Of a stretch of 64,000 nucleotides of DNA, positions 34,616 through 44,277 are shown piece by piece. Made by a program: the position numbers and the translations under genes. The stretch lies in assembly GCF_014692675.1 (NCBI RefSeq), contig NZ_JABFCZ010000026.1, positions 17,402 to 81,401 of the forward strand. The letters are read 5' to 3'. Positions within the stretch are counted from its first letter, which is position 1, and every line of letters begins with the position of its first letter. Source of the stretch: Roseibium aggregatum (lineage in GTDB: Bacteria > Pseudomonadota > Alphaproteobacteria > Rhizobiales > Stappiaceae). The notes below the pieces were generated by a model. That model saw only the letters and a program-made list of their open reading frames with translations, was not told where the DNA came from and searched no databases.

Positions 34616-36406
34616 TTAGGTCGCATCGCCCGGACGCCAGGGCCCGCCGAACACCGGCTGCTTCGGCACGATCGGCGGCAATTCCCAGGCACCGGTCGCC
34701 GGCGGCCTGATATCGGCATCCACATGAACGTCGATCAGGGCCGGACGGTTGGCGGCGATCGCCTGTTCCAGCACGCCCGCGAAGTCCTGCGACCGGGTGA
34801 CGGTGTAGCCGTCGACCCCGGCCGCCCGCGCCCAGGCGGCAAAGTCCGGGTTGTACGGTTCGTGGTTCGGCCCCTGATAGAAGGCGGTGCCATATTCGCG
34901 GCCGTCGAAGTAGGCGTATTGCAGGTCGCGGATCGCACCCCAGGCGAAATTGTTCCACACGATCCAGACCACGGGAATGTTGTATTCCACCGCCGTGCAC
35001 AGCACATGCGGCACCATGGTGAACCCACCGTCGCCGCAGACGGAAATCACCGGCCGGTCGGGAGCGGCGAGTTTCGCACCCAGCGCCGAACTCGGACCGA
35101 AGCCCATGCCGGAATAACCCCAGGTGTTCAGCATCGACTGCGGCCGGCGCGATTCCCAGAACTGCATGAACCAGTTGTGGTGAATGCCGGAATCCAGGGT
35201 GATGATACCGTCGTCGGGCAGGATCTTGCGGCAGTCGGCAACGATCCGCTCCGGCCGGATCGGCGAACTGTGCATGTCAAAACCGGGCTGCACGAAGGTG
35301 TCCCACTCGGCCTTCCAGCCGGCAATCTGGGAGCGCCAGCCGTCCAGACGCCCGCCGGCTCCGACATTGCGCCGGTCGAGTTCGCTGAGCACCTGGCGCA
35401 GGAAAGCCCTGGCGTCGGCGAGAATGCCCATGTCCGGCGGATAGTTGCGGCCGATTTCCGCATGATCGACATCGACATGGATCAACTTGGTTTCCGGGAA
35501 ATTCCAGGAATAACCCGGCATCCAGGATGAGGCGGAACGGTCGTCAAAGCGCGCGCCCACGGCCAGAACCAGATCGGCATGACGGCCGGCCTGGTTGGCC
35601 TGATAGGCGCCGTTGCGTCCGATAAAGCCCAGCGACAGCTCGTTGCGCATGTCCATACAGCCCATGCCGTTCGGCGAGCTGATCACCGGAATCGACAGCC
35701 GCTCGGCCAGGGCGACCAGTTCGCCTGCGGCTTCCGACAGGGTCACGCCGTGACCGATGAAGATCACCGGGCGCTCCGCGGCCAGAAGCCAGTCGGTTGC
35801 CTGGGCAATATCGGCTTCGCTCGCGCCGCTGCGCCGGGAATTGAACCCGGCCCAGGCCGGCTCTTCCTTGACCTCGGCCTCTTCGATGAAAAGGTTGTAG
35901 GGCACATCGAGATTGACCGGGCCCGGACGGCCGCTGGTCATGGTCTGGGCCGCCTGACGCATGGCGAGCGGCAGCATTTCCACCCGTGTCGGTTGGAATG
36001 ACCGTTTCACCACCGGCTTGATGACGTTGTTGAAATCCGCCTGATGATGCTGGTTCAGTTCCTGAAACGGCCCCCGGTTGAACTGGGAGGTCGGCACGTT
36101 GGCCGTGATCGAAAACACCGCCGAGGAATCGGTCTGCGCCACCGCCAGGCCCATGATCAGGTTGGCCGACCCCGGGCCGGTCGATGTCAGGGTCGCGGCC
36201 GGCTTGTGGCTGACCCGGAAGAAACCGTCGGCCATATGGGCCGCGGTCTGCTCGTGACGGGGCGAGACCAGCTTGACCTCGTCCTTCACGTCATAAAGGG
36301 AGTCCAGAAGCCCCACATTGCCGTGGCCGCAGATCCCGAAGACGTAAGGAATCTTCTCCTTGACCAGAAATTCGGCGATGAGGTCGCCGCCCTTGCGTTT
36401 CGTCAT
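34616..36406 (-). CDS. Thiamine diphosphate-dependent enzyme, acetolactate-synthase-like
   Basis: A 596-residue protein with the three-domain acetolactate synthase plan: N-terminal PYR domain (PYVFGICGHGNVGLLDSL, then SPRHEQTAAHMADGF with the catalytic Glu, and STGPGSANLI), a central domain, and a C-terminal PP domain with the ThDP motif GDGGFTM and NNFAWG. The GHGNV stretch recalls IolD-type diketone hydrolases, but I cannot assign it. Candidates are acetolactate-type carboligase or cyclic diketone hydrolase. The start is 36406; the extension to 36487 lies inside the FAD gene. Confidence 0.83.
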   Translation of the reverse strand: MTKRKGGDLIAEFLVKEKIPYVFGICGHGNVGLLDSLYDVKDEVKLVSPRHEQTAAHMADGFFRVSHKPAATLTSTGPGSANLIMGLAVAQTDSSAVFSITANVPTSQFNRGPFQELNQHHQADFNNVIKPVVKRSFQPTRVEMLPLAMRQAAQTMTSGRPGPVNLDVPYNLFIEEAEVKEEPAWAGFNSRRSGASEADIAQATDWLLAAERPVIFIGHGVTLSEAAGELVALAERLSIPVISSPNGMGCMDMRNELSLGFIGRNGAYQANQAGRHADLVLAVGARFDDRSASSWMPGYSWNFPETKLIHVDVDHAEIGRNYPPDMGILADARAFLRQVLSELDRRNVGAGGRLDGWRSQIAGWKAEWDTFVQPGFDMHSSPIRPERIVADCRKILPDDGIITLDSGIHHNWFMQFWESRRPQSMLNTWGYSGMGFGPSSALGAKLAAPDRPVISVCGDGGFTMVPHVLCTAVEYNIPVVWIVWNNFAWGAIRDLQYAYFDGREYGTAFYQGPNHEPYNPDFAAWARAAGVDGYTVTRSQDFAGVLEQAIAANRPALIDVHVDADIRPPATGAWELPPIVPKQPVFGGPWRPGDAT

Positions 36407-36416
36407 GTTTCCTCGC

Positions 36417-38153
36417 CTAAGCGTTTTCTCTTGAGATGGAAATGGCGGTGTCGACAGCGGCCGCATGGCGCGCCGCGATCCAACCAAAAGTCATGGCCTG
36501 GCCCAGCTGGGCGCCGGCACCGGGATATTCGCCGCCGAATGCGGATTGCATGTCGTTGCCGCACACATAGAGCCCCGGGATCGGCGTTCCGTCGCCATCC
36601 AGGGCCTGCGCATTTTCGTTCGCAACGAGCCCCCGGCTGGTGCCGAGCGGTGTCGGCCAGACGGCGACCGCATAAAACGGGGCTTTCGCGATCGAGCCGA
36701 TACAGGGGTTCGGCTTGACCTCCCCGTCGCCATTGCTGCGGTCGTAAATGGTCTCGCCTTTGAAAAACTCCGGATCGCGGCCGTTCTTTGCATACCCGTT
36801 GTAGCGGCTGACGGTGGCTTCCAGGGCGTCTGCCGGGACACCGATTTCCCGGGCGAGCTCGGCAATGGTCGCCCCCGTCTTCAGGTGGCCGCTCGCCACG
36901 TATTTGCGCAAATCCGGGGTGCGCGGTCGAATGAGACCGAGACCGTATTTGCGGATAAAGGCCCGGTCGACCACCAGCCAGGCCGGCACCGCCGCACCGT
37001 TGCCCCCGCGCGCATACATGGCGCGGACGAATTCGTGATAGGAAACCGCCTCGTTGGTGAACCGATTGCCGGACCCATCGACCGCGATCAGGCCGGGCTT
37101 CGAGCGGTCGAGCACGATGTGCGGATAGACTGCCGTGGACCCGTCCGGCCGCTTCATGATGGAACTCGGAAACCACTGGGCATTGTCCAGGCCCTTCGGC
37201 CCGAGCACCGCACCCGCGGCAAGCCCCAGATCCAGCGTCCTGCCGATGCAGCCGGGCGCTGCCGGGGTATACTGCGCCACCGGTTCGGGAAGGTTTTCGG
37301 CCCGCTTTTCCGCACTCGCCGGAAACCCGCCACCGGCGAGAACAACGCCCCGGCGGGCGACAATGCGCGCAAGGCGCCCGTTCCGGACCATTTCCACACC
37401 GGCAATCCGGCCGTTTTCGGAAATAAGCCTCGTGGTTTCCGCTTCGGTCAGCACCCTCACCTGCCGCTCCTGCAGCGCCTTGAGCAAACGGGCGACAAGC
37501 GCATTGCCGAGCACCAGCCGGGTGCCGCGCTTGTAGGTGAGCTTTTCCGCAAGGAACCGCGCAACCAGCCGCAACCCGAGCCACATGGCGGCGGGATCCC
37601 GGTCCGCGCGCAGCAGCTTGAACGCCTCGGCGCGGGTAACCATCAGGCCGCCGAACAGCATGAGTTCCGGCAACGGCCAGGCAAGGCGCTCGAAATCCTC
37701 GCCTAGCTCCCGGCCGTCGAAGGCCAAGGGCTCCAGAGGCCGCCCGCCGGAGGCCGCACCCGCAACGTCCTGGCGGTAATCCGGTGCGGCCATATAGGGC
37801 CTGAAACACAGGTCCGCACGGGCCTCCAGATCCGCCAGCATCTTCGGCGCCGCATCCAGAAAAGCCTGCCACATCCGCCGGTCGCCGCGTTCGCCGACCA
37901 GACCGGACAGATAGGTTTCGGCCCGTTCGCGGTCGCCTTCGATCCCTTCCGCCCGCATCAGGTGATTGTCCGGCACCCAGACCGTGCCCGAAGACCGTGC
38001 GCTTGTTCCCCCGATGACAGTCTGGTGCTCGAGCACCAGTACATCGAGCCCGGCGAGCGACGCAGACAGGGCCGCCGTCAGCCCGCCCGCGCCGCTGCCG
38101 AGAACGACGAGATCGGTCTCCATGATGGACTGAAACTGTTTTTCGGGGCTCAT
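36417..38153 (-). CDS. FAD-dependent dehydrogenase, fumarate reductase / 3-ketosteroid dehydrogenase family
   Basis: A 578-residue flavoprotein. The FAD motif is LVVLGSGAGGLTAALSASLA (near residue 17). VIGGTSARSSG and a C-terminal PTPLGTSRGLV and GGEYPGAGAQLGQAMTFGW are characteristic of KstD/FccA-type enzymes. These desaturate ketones or reduce enoates. First in the operon with the ThDP enzyme (10 nt) and cupin. Start codon ATG 38153 chosen; GTG at 38162 or ATG at 38123 are possible. Confidence 0.84.
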   Translation of the reverse strand: MSPEKQFQSIMETDLVVLGSGAGGLTAALSASLAGLDVLVLEHQTVIGGTSARSSGTVWVPDNHLMRAEGIEGDRERAETYLSGLVGERGDRRMWQAFLDAAPKMLADLEARADLCFRPYMAAPDYRQDVAGAASGGRPLEPLAFDGRELGEDFERLAWPLPELMLFGGLMVTRAEAFKLLRADRDPAAMWLGLRLVARFLAEKLTYKRGTRLVLGNALVARLLKALQERQVRVLTEAETTRLISENGRIAGVEMVRNGRLARIVARRGVVLAGGGFPASAEKRAENLPEPVAQYTPAAPGCIGRTLDLGLAAGAVLGPKGLDNAQWFPSSIMKRPDGSTAVYPHIVLDRSKPGLIAVDGSGNRFTNEAVSYHEFVRAMYARGGNGAAVPAWLVVDRAFIRKYGLGLIRPRTPDLRKYVASGHLKTGATIAELAREIGVPADALEATVSRYNGYAKNGRDPEFFKGETIYDRSNGDGEVKPNPCIGSIAKAPFYAVAVWPTPLGTSRGLVANENAQALDGDGTPIPGLYVCGNDMQSAFGGEYPGAGAQLGQAMTFGWIAARHAAAVDTAISISRENA

Positions 38154-38673
38154 GTGCTGCACGGCTCAAGCGTTCCCGGTCACCACGCGTAGGGAAACTG
38201 TCGGCTTCATCCACGCCGGAAAGCGACGATCTGATGCGCCTTCAAAGTCTCTCCCGCACTGGAGCATCGTCGAACGCCTGCCATTGTTCTTATTGACGAA
38301 AGCAGTCTGACCGACGCCTCCCTTTTCGACCGGCAATGTAGACTACTGCCCGCTCTCCGAAAAATATCAAATATCGAAGGGGGTATAAGCCGCGCATATA
38401 GGTCGTACCAAAAGCGGGAGACGCCGGGAATCCGGGTAAGAAGAAACGCATCGGGTCCCTGGGAACCAAGCGCCGTGCAAGACTGATTATCCGCAGATGC
38501 GACCACCGGACTTAAGCTTGTTGATTCACGTACCCGATCGCGTTCTACAGAGCCAGATCTCCGATTTCCCGCATCGGTTGTCCGGGATACAACCGAAAGA
38601 TCGTTCGTTTACAGAATCTCCGGCGGCCGATTCAGGCAAAAATAGCCAGACAAAAAGATAAACGCACAAAATT

Positions 38674-38688
38674 CATCTACCGTAGATG
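38674..38688. repeat. Palindrome, possible operator
   Basis: CATCTAC-C-GTAGATG is a perfect inverted repeat of 7 bp around one base, followed 13 bp later by a second palindrome, TGATATATCA. The pair sits in the AT-rich gap and could be a regulator site or a trace of lost genes. Confidence 0.4.
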
Positions 38689-38939
38689 GAGCATATTTGG
38701 CTGATATATCATAAGGTATTTCAATTATTTATGATAGTTTCAAACATGACCCGGCAAACCAGATCGCACCGCAATCGTAATTTTGACAATATTGATGGAA
38801 TCACAAACTTCCAATTCTATCCATGAAAGAGTTGCCGTCATGGAGGATACGTTACCACAGTATAGAGATCCGGCTCTTCACCAACGAACGACAAAAGAAT
38901 AGGCAGAAATATAATCTGCCCAAGTAATACCCTAACTCC

Positions 38940-39124
38940 TGCGAGCAGTTGGCATCCTTGAAATCAAAGGGTCTGAGCAGCCCGATGGCTCAGCGGAACC
39001 GGAACAACAACGATCAACATGCCCCGCCGGCCATATTGTTCTTGAAGCGCGTGCCCCATCGACTGCCCTTCAGGACACTGGAACGACCCCGTTCCCCAGG
39101 CAGCCGCAGGGCTGCTTCTTTTTT
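38940..39124 (+). ncRNA. Possible small RNA ending at a terminator
   Basis: A stretch with stable folding (CTGAGC pairing with GCTCAG around 38972-38993) ends at a good Rho-independent terminator: stem GCAGCC (39100-39105) / GGCTGC (39110-39115) plus a T-rich tail at 39116-39124. No protein-coding frame of recognisable kind lies upstream. The 5' end is arbitrary and the RNA family is not recognised. It could also be the tail of a lost gene. Confidence 0.25.
39100..39124 (+). terminator. Rho-independent terminator with no visible gene upstream
   Basis: Stem GCAGCC / GGCTGC with a 4-nt loop and the tail TTCTTTTTT. Clear on sequence alone. Confidence 0.7.
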
Positions 39125-39476
39125 GCTTCCGAATTTCCTCACGGTTTTCTGGTGGCCCCACACCGCAATGTAACCCATGAGCGCAAAACCAATTTCCTCA
39201 CGCAAACTGACACTTGGCAGAAATAACGATCCAAAAGTGTCGATATGCCACTTCTTCCCTAGAGGAATTTTCCCAAAATACACACTGGTTAACAAATCGT
39301 GATCAAAATCGAGGAGTTTTGTGATTCATATTACACCTTTTGTCCGGTTTGTGGTGCAATAATGGCAAAATAGTGTCGACGCCAAATGGAACCCGGAGAC
39401 CGCAAAGCGGTTATACATAAACAGATATCCGGATACAGAAACGTCGAAACGGTCATAGCTGCCTTGGGAGGCGCAA

Positions 39477-40070
39477 ATGTACCAGTTGATAAAGAGCATT
39501 GGACTCGCCGTATGTCTCGCCGCCGGTTTTACGGTAGGTGCGAGCGCCGCATCTCTTCCGCAGGAAACGATCAACCTGCCGGAAGACAATCTTGCCGTGA
39601 CGGTCGCCTCCGCCACGCCGGAGGAAGCAGATCCGCTTGATAGCGAACTCACCATCTGGGTCGGCGAGATCGAAATCCATGGCCGGAAGGCCGTCTGGGT
39701 CGAATTGATCGATTCCTACGGTGAGGTGATCTACGATTCCGAAGTCGGCACGAACGAGACTCATCTTCTTCCGGACGGCCGGGCGATTGTGGTCAGTTCC
39801 ATGGACCCGGCAACGACAGTCGCCAAGACGGATGAATCGCGTGTCCAGACCGACGGACAGCTCGTCTTCACACGCCGCATCGTTCAGGAAGGCGATCAGG
39901 CAACCACTATCGAGTTCATCGAGGCCAAGCCCGCAGACGATGAGCCCTCGACCGAACCGATGGCCAGCCTTGGCGAAACTATCTGGAACAAAGTCATGGC
40001 CTTCTTCCATGCCGCAGCCACCCGCGTCCAGGTCGCATGGAACTGGCTCTTCGGCACGGCTCAGGTCTAG
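39477..40070 (+). CDS. Secreted protein of unknown function
   Basis: A 197-residue protein with a signal peptide (hydrophobic residues 7-24, ending ASA). The mature part is acidic, mostly beta-strand-like in its middle (ELTIWVGEIEIHGRKAVWVE), and ends in an amphipathic helix with Trp residues (VQVAWNWLFG). No domain recognised. It has a strong ribosome site (GGGAGG), its own promoter region and its own terminator, so it is a single-gene unit. Confidence 0.6.
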   Translation: MYQLIKSIGLAVCLAAGFTVGASAASLPQETINLPEDNLAVTVASATPEEADPLDSELTIWVGEIEIHGRKAVWVELIDSYGEVIYDSEVGTNETHLLPDGRAIVVSSMDPATTVAKTDESRVQTDGQLVFTRRIVQEGDQATTIEFIEAKPADDEPSTEPMASLGETIWNKVMAFFHAAATRVQVAWNWLFGTAQV

Positions 40071-40103
40071 ACCACCTGAAAATTTCATTCCCCCCCGCGA
40101 ACC

Positions 40104-40137
40104 GCGGCCTGACCCACGGGTCGGGCCGCTTTTTTTT
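40104..40137 (+). terminator. Strong Rho-independent terminator
   Basis: An 11-bp stem GCGGCCTGACC / GGTCGGGCCGC with one G-U pair, followed by eight T. It ends the unit of the secreted protein 34 nt after its stop. The remaining 230 bp to the cysteine synthase gene hold no gene. Confidence 0.88.
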
Positions 40138-40372
40138 CAATCACCGCTTGGGACGGAAAAAGGCACAGTTTTTCGCCCTGTGCTCATTCTCCGGATCTGC
40201 ATTCCCGGCTCACGCGATTTCGCAAACGTTCCAGTGAGCCGATCCGGCCGATCGTGGAATCGCGGAATGCCGCGCAAGAGACGATTTCTCCCGCGAAGTT
40301 GCGCAGCAAACTTGAACAAAGCCGGCAGGCGGATTAGGTCATGTGAAGAATAACAAGCTTTGGGAACGCCTC

Positions 40373-41407
40373 ATGACCGTGTGTCCTTCCGTTGTCGACG
40401 CGATCGGCAACACGCCCCTGATCCGGCTGAATCGGCTTTCAGAAGAAACCGGCTGCGAAATACTCGGCAAGGCGGAGTTCATGAACCCCGGACAATCGGT
40501 CAAGGACAGGCCGGCCCGGCAGATGATCCTTGAGGCCGAAGCCCGCGGCGATCTGAAACCCGGTGGCCTGATCGTCGAAGGAACCGCCGGCAACACCGGG
40601 ATCGGCCTTGCGCTCGTGGCCAGCGCCCGCGGCTACCGGACGGTCATCGTCATTCCCGAAACGCAGACCCAGGAAAAAAAGGACATGCTGCGCCTGTGCG
40701 GGGCCGAACTCCTGGAAGTCCCGGCGAAGCCCTATTCCGATCCGAACAACTATCAGCACGTGGCCCGCAGGCTGGCCGAAGAGCTGGCGAAGACCGAGCC
40801 CAACGGCGTTCTCTTTGCCGACCAGTGGAACAACCTGGATAACCGCAAGGCTCACTACCTGACAACGGGGCCGGAAATCCTGGAACAGACGGACGGCAAA
40901 GTCGACGGTTTCATCTGTGCCGTGGGATCCGGCGGCACTCTTGCCGGTGTCTCGACCTATCTTCGCGAACAGAAACCGGACATTGCCATCGGCTGCGCCG
41001 ACCCGCTGGGCGCCGGCATGTATCACCTGTTCAAGGACGGCGAGGCAAAGGCAACCGATGGCGGCTCCATTGCCGAAGGGATCGGTCTCGGCCGGTCGAC
41101 GCCGATCGTCGGCGACATCAAGGTCGAGTATCCCTATGCCATTCCGGACGAGGAAGCCCTGCCCCTGGTCTTCGATCTGGCGGAAAAGGAAGGCCTGCTT
41201 CTCGGCGGTTCGACAGCCATCAACCTGGCCGGCGCCCGGCGTCTGGCCCGGGATCTGGGCCCAGGGCATACCATTGTCACCATCCTGTGCGATCATGGCA
41301 CCCGCAGCCAGTCCAAACTCTACAATCCGGAGTTCCTGCGCTCCAAGAACCTGCCCGTTCCGGGCTGGCTTGAACGAACGGGCACGCTGAAGGCGCCATT
41401 CGTCTGA
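40373..41407 (+). CDS. Cysteine synthase A
   Basis: A 344-residue PLP-dependent enzyme of the cysteine synthase / beta-synthase family, making cysteine from O-acetylserine and sulfide. Landmarks are AIGNTPLIRLNRLSE, the PLP lysine in NPGQSVKDRPA, the substrate loop EGTAGNTGIG and GSGGTLAG. The C terminus is longer than the basic CysK, as in alphaproteobacterial forms. GTG at 40343 would add 10 residues. Confidence 0.88.
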   Translation: MTVCPSVVDAIGNTPLIRLNRLSEETGCEILGKAEFMNPGQSVKDRPARQMILEAEARGDLKPGGLIVEGTAGNTGIGLALVASARGYRTVIVIPETQTQEKKDMLRLCGAELLEVPAKPYSDPNNYQHVARRLAEELAKTEPNGVLFADQWNNLDNRKAHYLTTGPEILEQTDGKVDGFICAVGSGGTLAGVSTYLREQKPDIAIGCADPLGAGMYHLFKDGEAKATDGGSIAEGIGLGRSTPIVGDIKVEYPYAIPDEEALPLVFDLAEKEGLLLGGSTAINLAGARRLARDLGPGHTIVTILCDHGTRSQSKLYNPEFLRSKNLPVPGWLERTGTLKAPFV

Positions 41408-41429
41408 AATCGGCGGCAAGGATCGCGCA

Positions 41430-42920
41430 ATGGACCCGACGACCCAGGATGGCAGGCTGATCTCCGACGCGGTCCATGATGCGACCGTCGTGGACACGGT
41501 GGCCAACAATCTCGGCATCGTCGCAGCGATCGCCTTTTGTTTTTATGTCGCCGCCTTTGTCTGCGCGGTCCGGGAAATCATGAACAGCCGGACATCTCAA
41601 GGGTCAATCGCCTGGCTGCTATCGCTTTTTTTCCTGCCCTTTCCGACAGTTCCCCTCTATCTCGTCTTCGGCTGGAAGTCGTTCGGCGACTATATTCGGA
41701 TCCAGTCCGATCTGGGCCGGCTTGGACGGCGCAAGCGTGCCGAACGCATGGCGCTGACCGATCAGGAGGAAACCCGCCAGTGGCCGGTGCTTTCGAAAAT
41801 CGCCGGCCTCCCGTTTCTTGCCGGAAACAGCTGCGATCTCCTGATTGACGGCGAGGCGACGTTCAATTCGATCCTGGAGGGGATCGCCAGGGCCCGTCAC
41901 ACGATCCTGGTTCAGTTCTTCATCTTTCGGGACGACAATCTCGGCCGTCAGTTCGCCGATGCCCTGATCGAACGGGCAAAGGACGGTTTGACCGTCTATC
42001 TGCTTTACGACGAGGTCGGATGCAACGGCCTGCCCGGGGCCTATATGAAACGGCTGCGCGAGGCCGGAATTCACGTCAGCGGCTTCAACGAACAGCATCG
42101 TTATCTGCGCATGCTCGGCCCCATGCGTCTGAATTACCGCAACCACCGCAAGATCGTCGTTACCGATTTCTCCAGCGCCTGGGTCGGCGGCCACAACGTC
42201 GCCGACGAATATATGGGACGGTTGGAGAAATTCGGCCGATGGCGCGACACCCATGTCAAGGTGACGGGTCCGTCTGCACTCGCCTGTGCCCTGTCGTTCC
42301 TGGAAGACTGGAAATGGGCCAACGGCGAGGAAATCTCGTTCGAAAAGATCGATCATATCGCCCAGCCGGGTGATGAGCCTGTTCTGGTGATGCCGACGGG
42401 TCCGGCCGATGACATGGAGGATTGCTCCATCGCCTTTGCGGAAGCCGCAGCACGGGCCCGCAAACGGCTGTGGATCACCTCGCCCTACTTCGTGCCGTCC
42501 ATGGATATCCAGACGGCCCTTTATGCCGCGGCCATGCGCGGTGTCGACGTGCGCATCCTCTTGCCTGAAAAGGCTGACCACACCACCGTCTGGCTTGCCA
42601 GCCACGCCCATGCGGACACCATGGTCGACCGGGGCATCAAGGTCTATCGCTATACGGACGGCTTCCTGCACCAGAAGGTAACGCTGGTCGACGACGACCT
42701 GGCATCGATCGGCACGGTCAACTTCGACAACCGGTCCTTCCGCATCAATTTCGAAATCACCTTGTGGTTTACCCATGAGCGCATGATCGAGAAGGTAAGC
42801 CGGATGCTGGAAGAGGACTTTGCCTGCTCTCGGCAGACCGGGCCCGACGACCTGGACAAGAGAAGCTACGCCTTCCGCGTGATCGCCAAGGGCGCCCAGC
42901 TCCTGTCGCCGGTGCTGTGA
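41430..42920 (+). CDS. Cardiolipin synthase (phospholipase D family)
   Basis: A 496-residue protein with two N-terminal transmembrane segments (about residues 28-48 and 60-80) and two HKD motifs: NHRKIVVTD (about residue 238) and LHQKVTLVDD (about residue 413). It condenses phosphatidylglycerol to cardiolipin in the membrane. It starts 22 nt after the cysteine synthase gene and may be cotranscribed. Confidence 0.9.
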   Translation: MDPTTQDGRLISDAVHDATVVDTVANNLGIVAAIAFCFYVAAFVCAVREIMNSRTSQGSIAWLLSLFFLPFPTVPLYLVFGWKSFGDYIRIQSDLGRLGRRKRAERMALTDQEETRQWPVLSKIAGLPFLAGNSCDLLIDGEATFNSILEGIARARHTILVQFFIFRDDNLGRQFADALIERAKDGLTVYLLYDEVGCNGLPGAYMKRLREAGIHVSGFNEQHRYLRMLGPMRLNYRNHRKIVVTDFSSAWVGGHNVADEYMGRLEKFGRWRDTHVKVTGPSALACALSFLEDWKWANGEEISFEKIDHIAQPGDEPVLVMPTGPADDMEDCSIAFAEAAARARKRLWITSPYFVPSMDIQTALYAAAMRGVDVRILLPEKADHTTVWLASHAHADTMVDRGIKVYRYTDGFLHQKVTLVDDDLASIGTVNFDNRSFRINFEITLWFTHERMIEKVSRMLEEDFACSRQTGPDDLDKRSYAFRVIAKGAQLLSPVL

Positions 42921-43033
42921 CCGTCCACGTCCCGCAGTCTTGAGATGACACTTTCGCGGCGAAAGGTGCTTGCAACCGCGCGCGTTCATTGCTCAATTGA
43001 CCTCCCGAACCCTATCACTTCCAGGAGAGAGCG

Positions 43034-43750
43034 ATGACCGAGCCCCTGTTCCGCGACGACGCCTATTTGCGGACCTGCGAAGCGGACGTGGTGCGGGTAA
43101 ACGACCGCGGCGGAATTCTGCTCGACCGGACGATCTTCTATGCGACCGGCGGCGGCCAGCCCGGCGATACCGGGCACCTGGAACTGGACGACGGCAGCAG
43201 GATTGAAATCGCAACCACCGTCTATGACGAGGACCGGACCGGGATTGTCCACGTTCCGGCCGAGGGCCAGAACCTTCCCGAGCCCGGGACCAAAGTCGTC
43301 GCTCACCTGGACTGGGCCCGGCGGTACAGGCTCATGCGCATGCACACCGCCCTTCATCTTCTGTCCGTCGCCCTGCCCTATCCCGTGACCGGCGGCCAGA
43401 TCGGCGATCCGGAAGGCCGGCTCGATTTCGACGTGGCAGACGGACAGATCGACCGGGAGGCGCTGGTCGAAACGCTCAATACCCTTGCCTCCGGCGATCA
43501 TGAAGTCACGTCCGAATGGATCACGGACGAGGAACTGGACGCCAATCCGGGGCTGGTGAAGACCATGTCGGTCAAGCCGCCCCGCGGATCCGGCAAGGTC
43601 CGGCTGGTGCGCATCGGCGGCGATGTCGATCTTCAGCCCTGTGGCGGCACCCATGTCCAGCGCACGTCCGAAATCGGTCGCCTCGAACTCGGCAAGATCG
43701 AGAACAAGGGCAAGCAGAACCGCCGGGTGCGCATCCGCCTCACGGACTGA
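43034..43750 (+). CDS. Alanyl-tRNA editing protein AlaX
   Basis: A 238-residue free-standing editing domain of alanyl-tRNA synthetase. YATGGGQPGDTG, the zinc-ligand motif HTALHLL (about residue 104) and CGGTH (about residue 202) are diagnostic. It hydrolyses Ser- or Gly-tRNA(Ala). It starts behind GGAGAG. Confidence 0.9.
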   Translation: MTEPLFRDDAYLRTCEADVVRVNDRGGILLDRTIFYATGGGQPGDTGHLELDDGSRIEIATTVYDEDRTGIVHVPAEGQNLPEPGTKVVAHLDWARRYRLMRMHTALHLLSVALPYPVTGGQIGDPEGRLDFDVADGQIDREALVETLNTLASGDHEVTSEWITDEELDANPGLVKTMSVKPPRGSGKVRLVRIGGDVDLQPCGGTHVQRTSEIGRLELGKIENKGKQNRRVRIRLTD

Positions 43751-43785
43751 ACATCTGACCGGCAAACCCGGGAGGGACAGGATCC

Positions 43786-44262
43786 ATGAAACTCCAAGGA
43801 AGCTGCCAGTGCGGCGCCGTCTCCTTTTCTCTGGAGAGCAGGACGCCCTACCCCTACATGCGCTGCTATTGCTCCGTCTGCCGGAAAACCGACGGCGGCG
43901 GAGGCTATGCCATCAATCTGATGGGGGAAGCCGCAAGCCTTGATGTTCATGACGACACAGGCGCGAAACGCTCCTTTCGCGCCGTGATCGACGGCCAGGA
44001 GAGCGTCGCCGAGCGGCATTTCTGCAGCCGGTGCGGAACCTCTCTCTGGCTGTGGGACCCGCGCTGGCCGGAGCTGATCCATCCCCTGGCCTCCGCCATT
44101 GATACACCTTTGCCGCGACCGCCGGAGACAGTGCATATCATGCTGGAGTACAAACCTTCCTGGGTGGAGGTTCCCGAAGGACCGGGGCATATTCATTTCC
44201 AGCGCTACCCGGAGCTCTCCATCGAGGACTGGCACAAGTCCCACGGGCTCTTTGAAACTTGA
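43786..44262 (+). CDS. GFA (glutathione-dependent formaldehyde-activating)-family protein
   Basis: A 158-residue zinc protein. The GFA fold is shown by GSCQCGAVSF, CYCSVCRKTDGG and HFCSRCGTSLW, with all zinc cysteines present. Members include S-(hydroxymethyl)glutathione synthase and CENP-V-like proteins; the substrate is not known. It lies between alaX and the sulfurtransferase gene. Confidence 0.87.
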   Translation: MKLQGSCQCGAVSFSLESRTPYPYMRCYCSVCRKTDGGGGYAINLMGEAASLDVHDDTGAKRSFRAVIDGQESVAERHFCSRCGTSLWLWDPRWPELIHPLASAIDTPLPRPPETVHIMLEYKPSWVEVPEGPGHIHFQRYPELSIEDWHKSHGLFET

Positions 44263-44277
44263 GGAACAGGAAACGCC

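Larger units (their letters stand above)
38154..39476. other. 1.3-kb gene-poor, AT-richer region
   Basis: No frame has a credible ribosome site with a family-like product. The middle part (about 38640-38920) is visibly AT-richer than its surroundings and carries two palindromes (38674-38688 and TGATATATCA at 38702-38711) and a hairpin GGCAGA / TCTGCC at 38902-38920. A Rho-independent terminator at 39100-39124 has no coding gene before it. The promoters of the FAD operon and of the gene at 39477 should lie at the two ends. Confidence 0.5.

Noticed and set aside
36403..38214. 603-residue frame shifted relative to the FAD dehydrogenase gene
   Set aside because: Same strand, wrong frame; the 36417-38153 frame has all FAD-enzyme motifs.
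39014..39295. Minus-strand 93-residue frame in the gene-poor gap
   Set aside because: No ribosome site, no family, and it runs across the plus-strand terminator.
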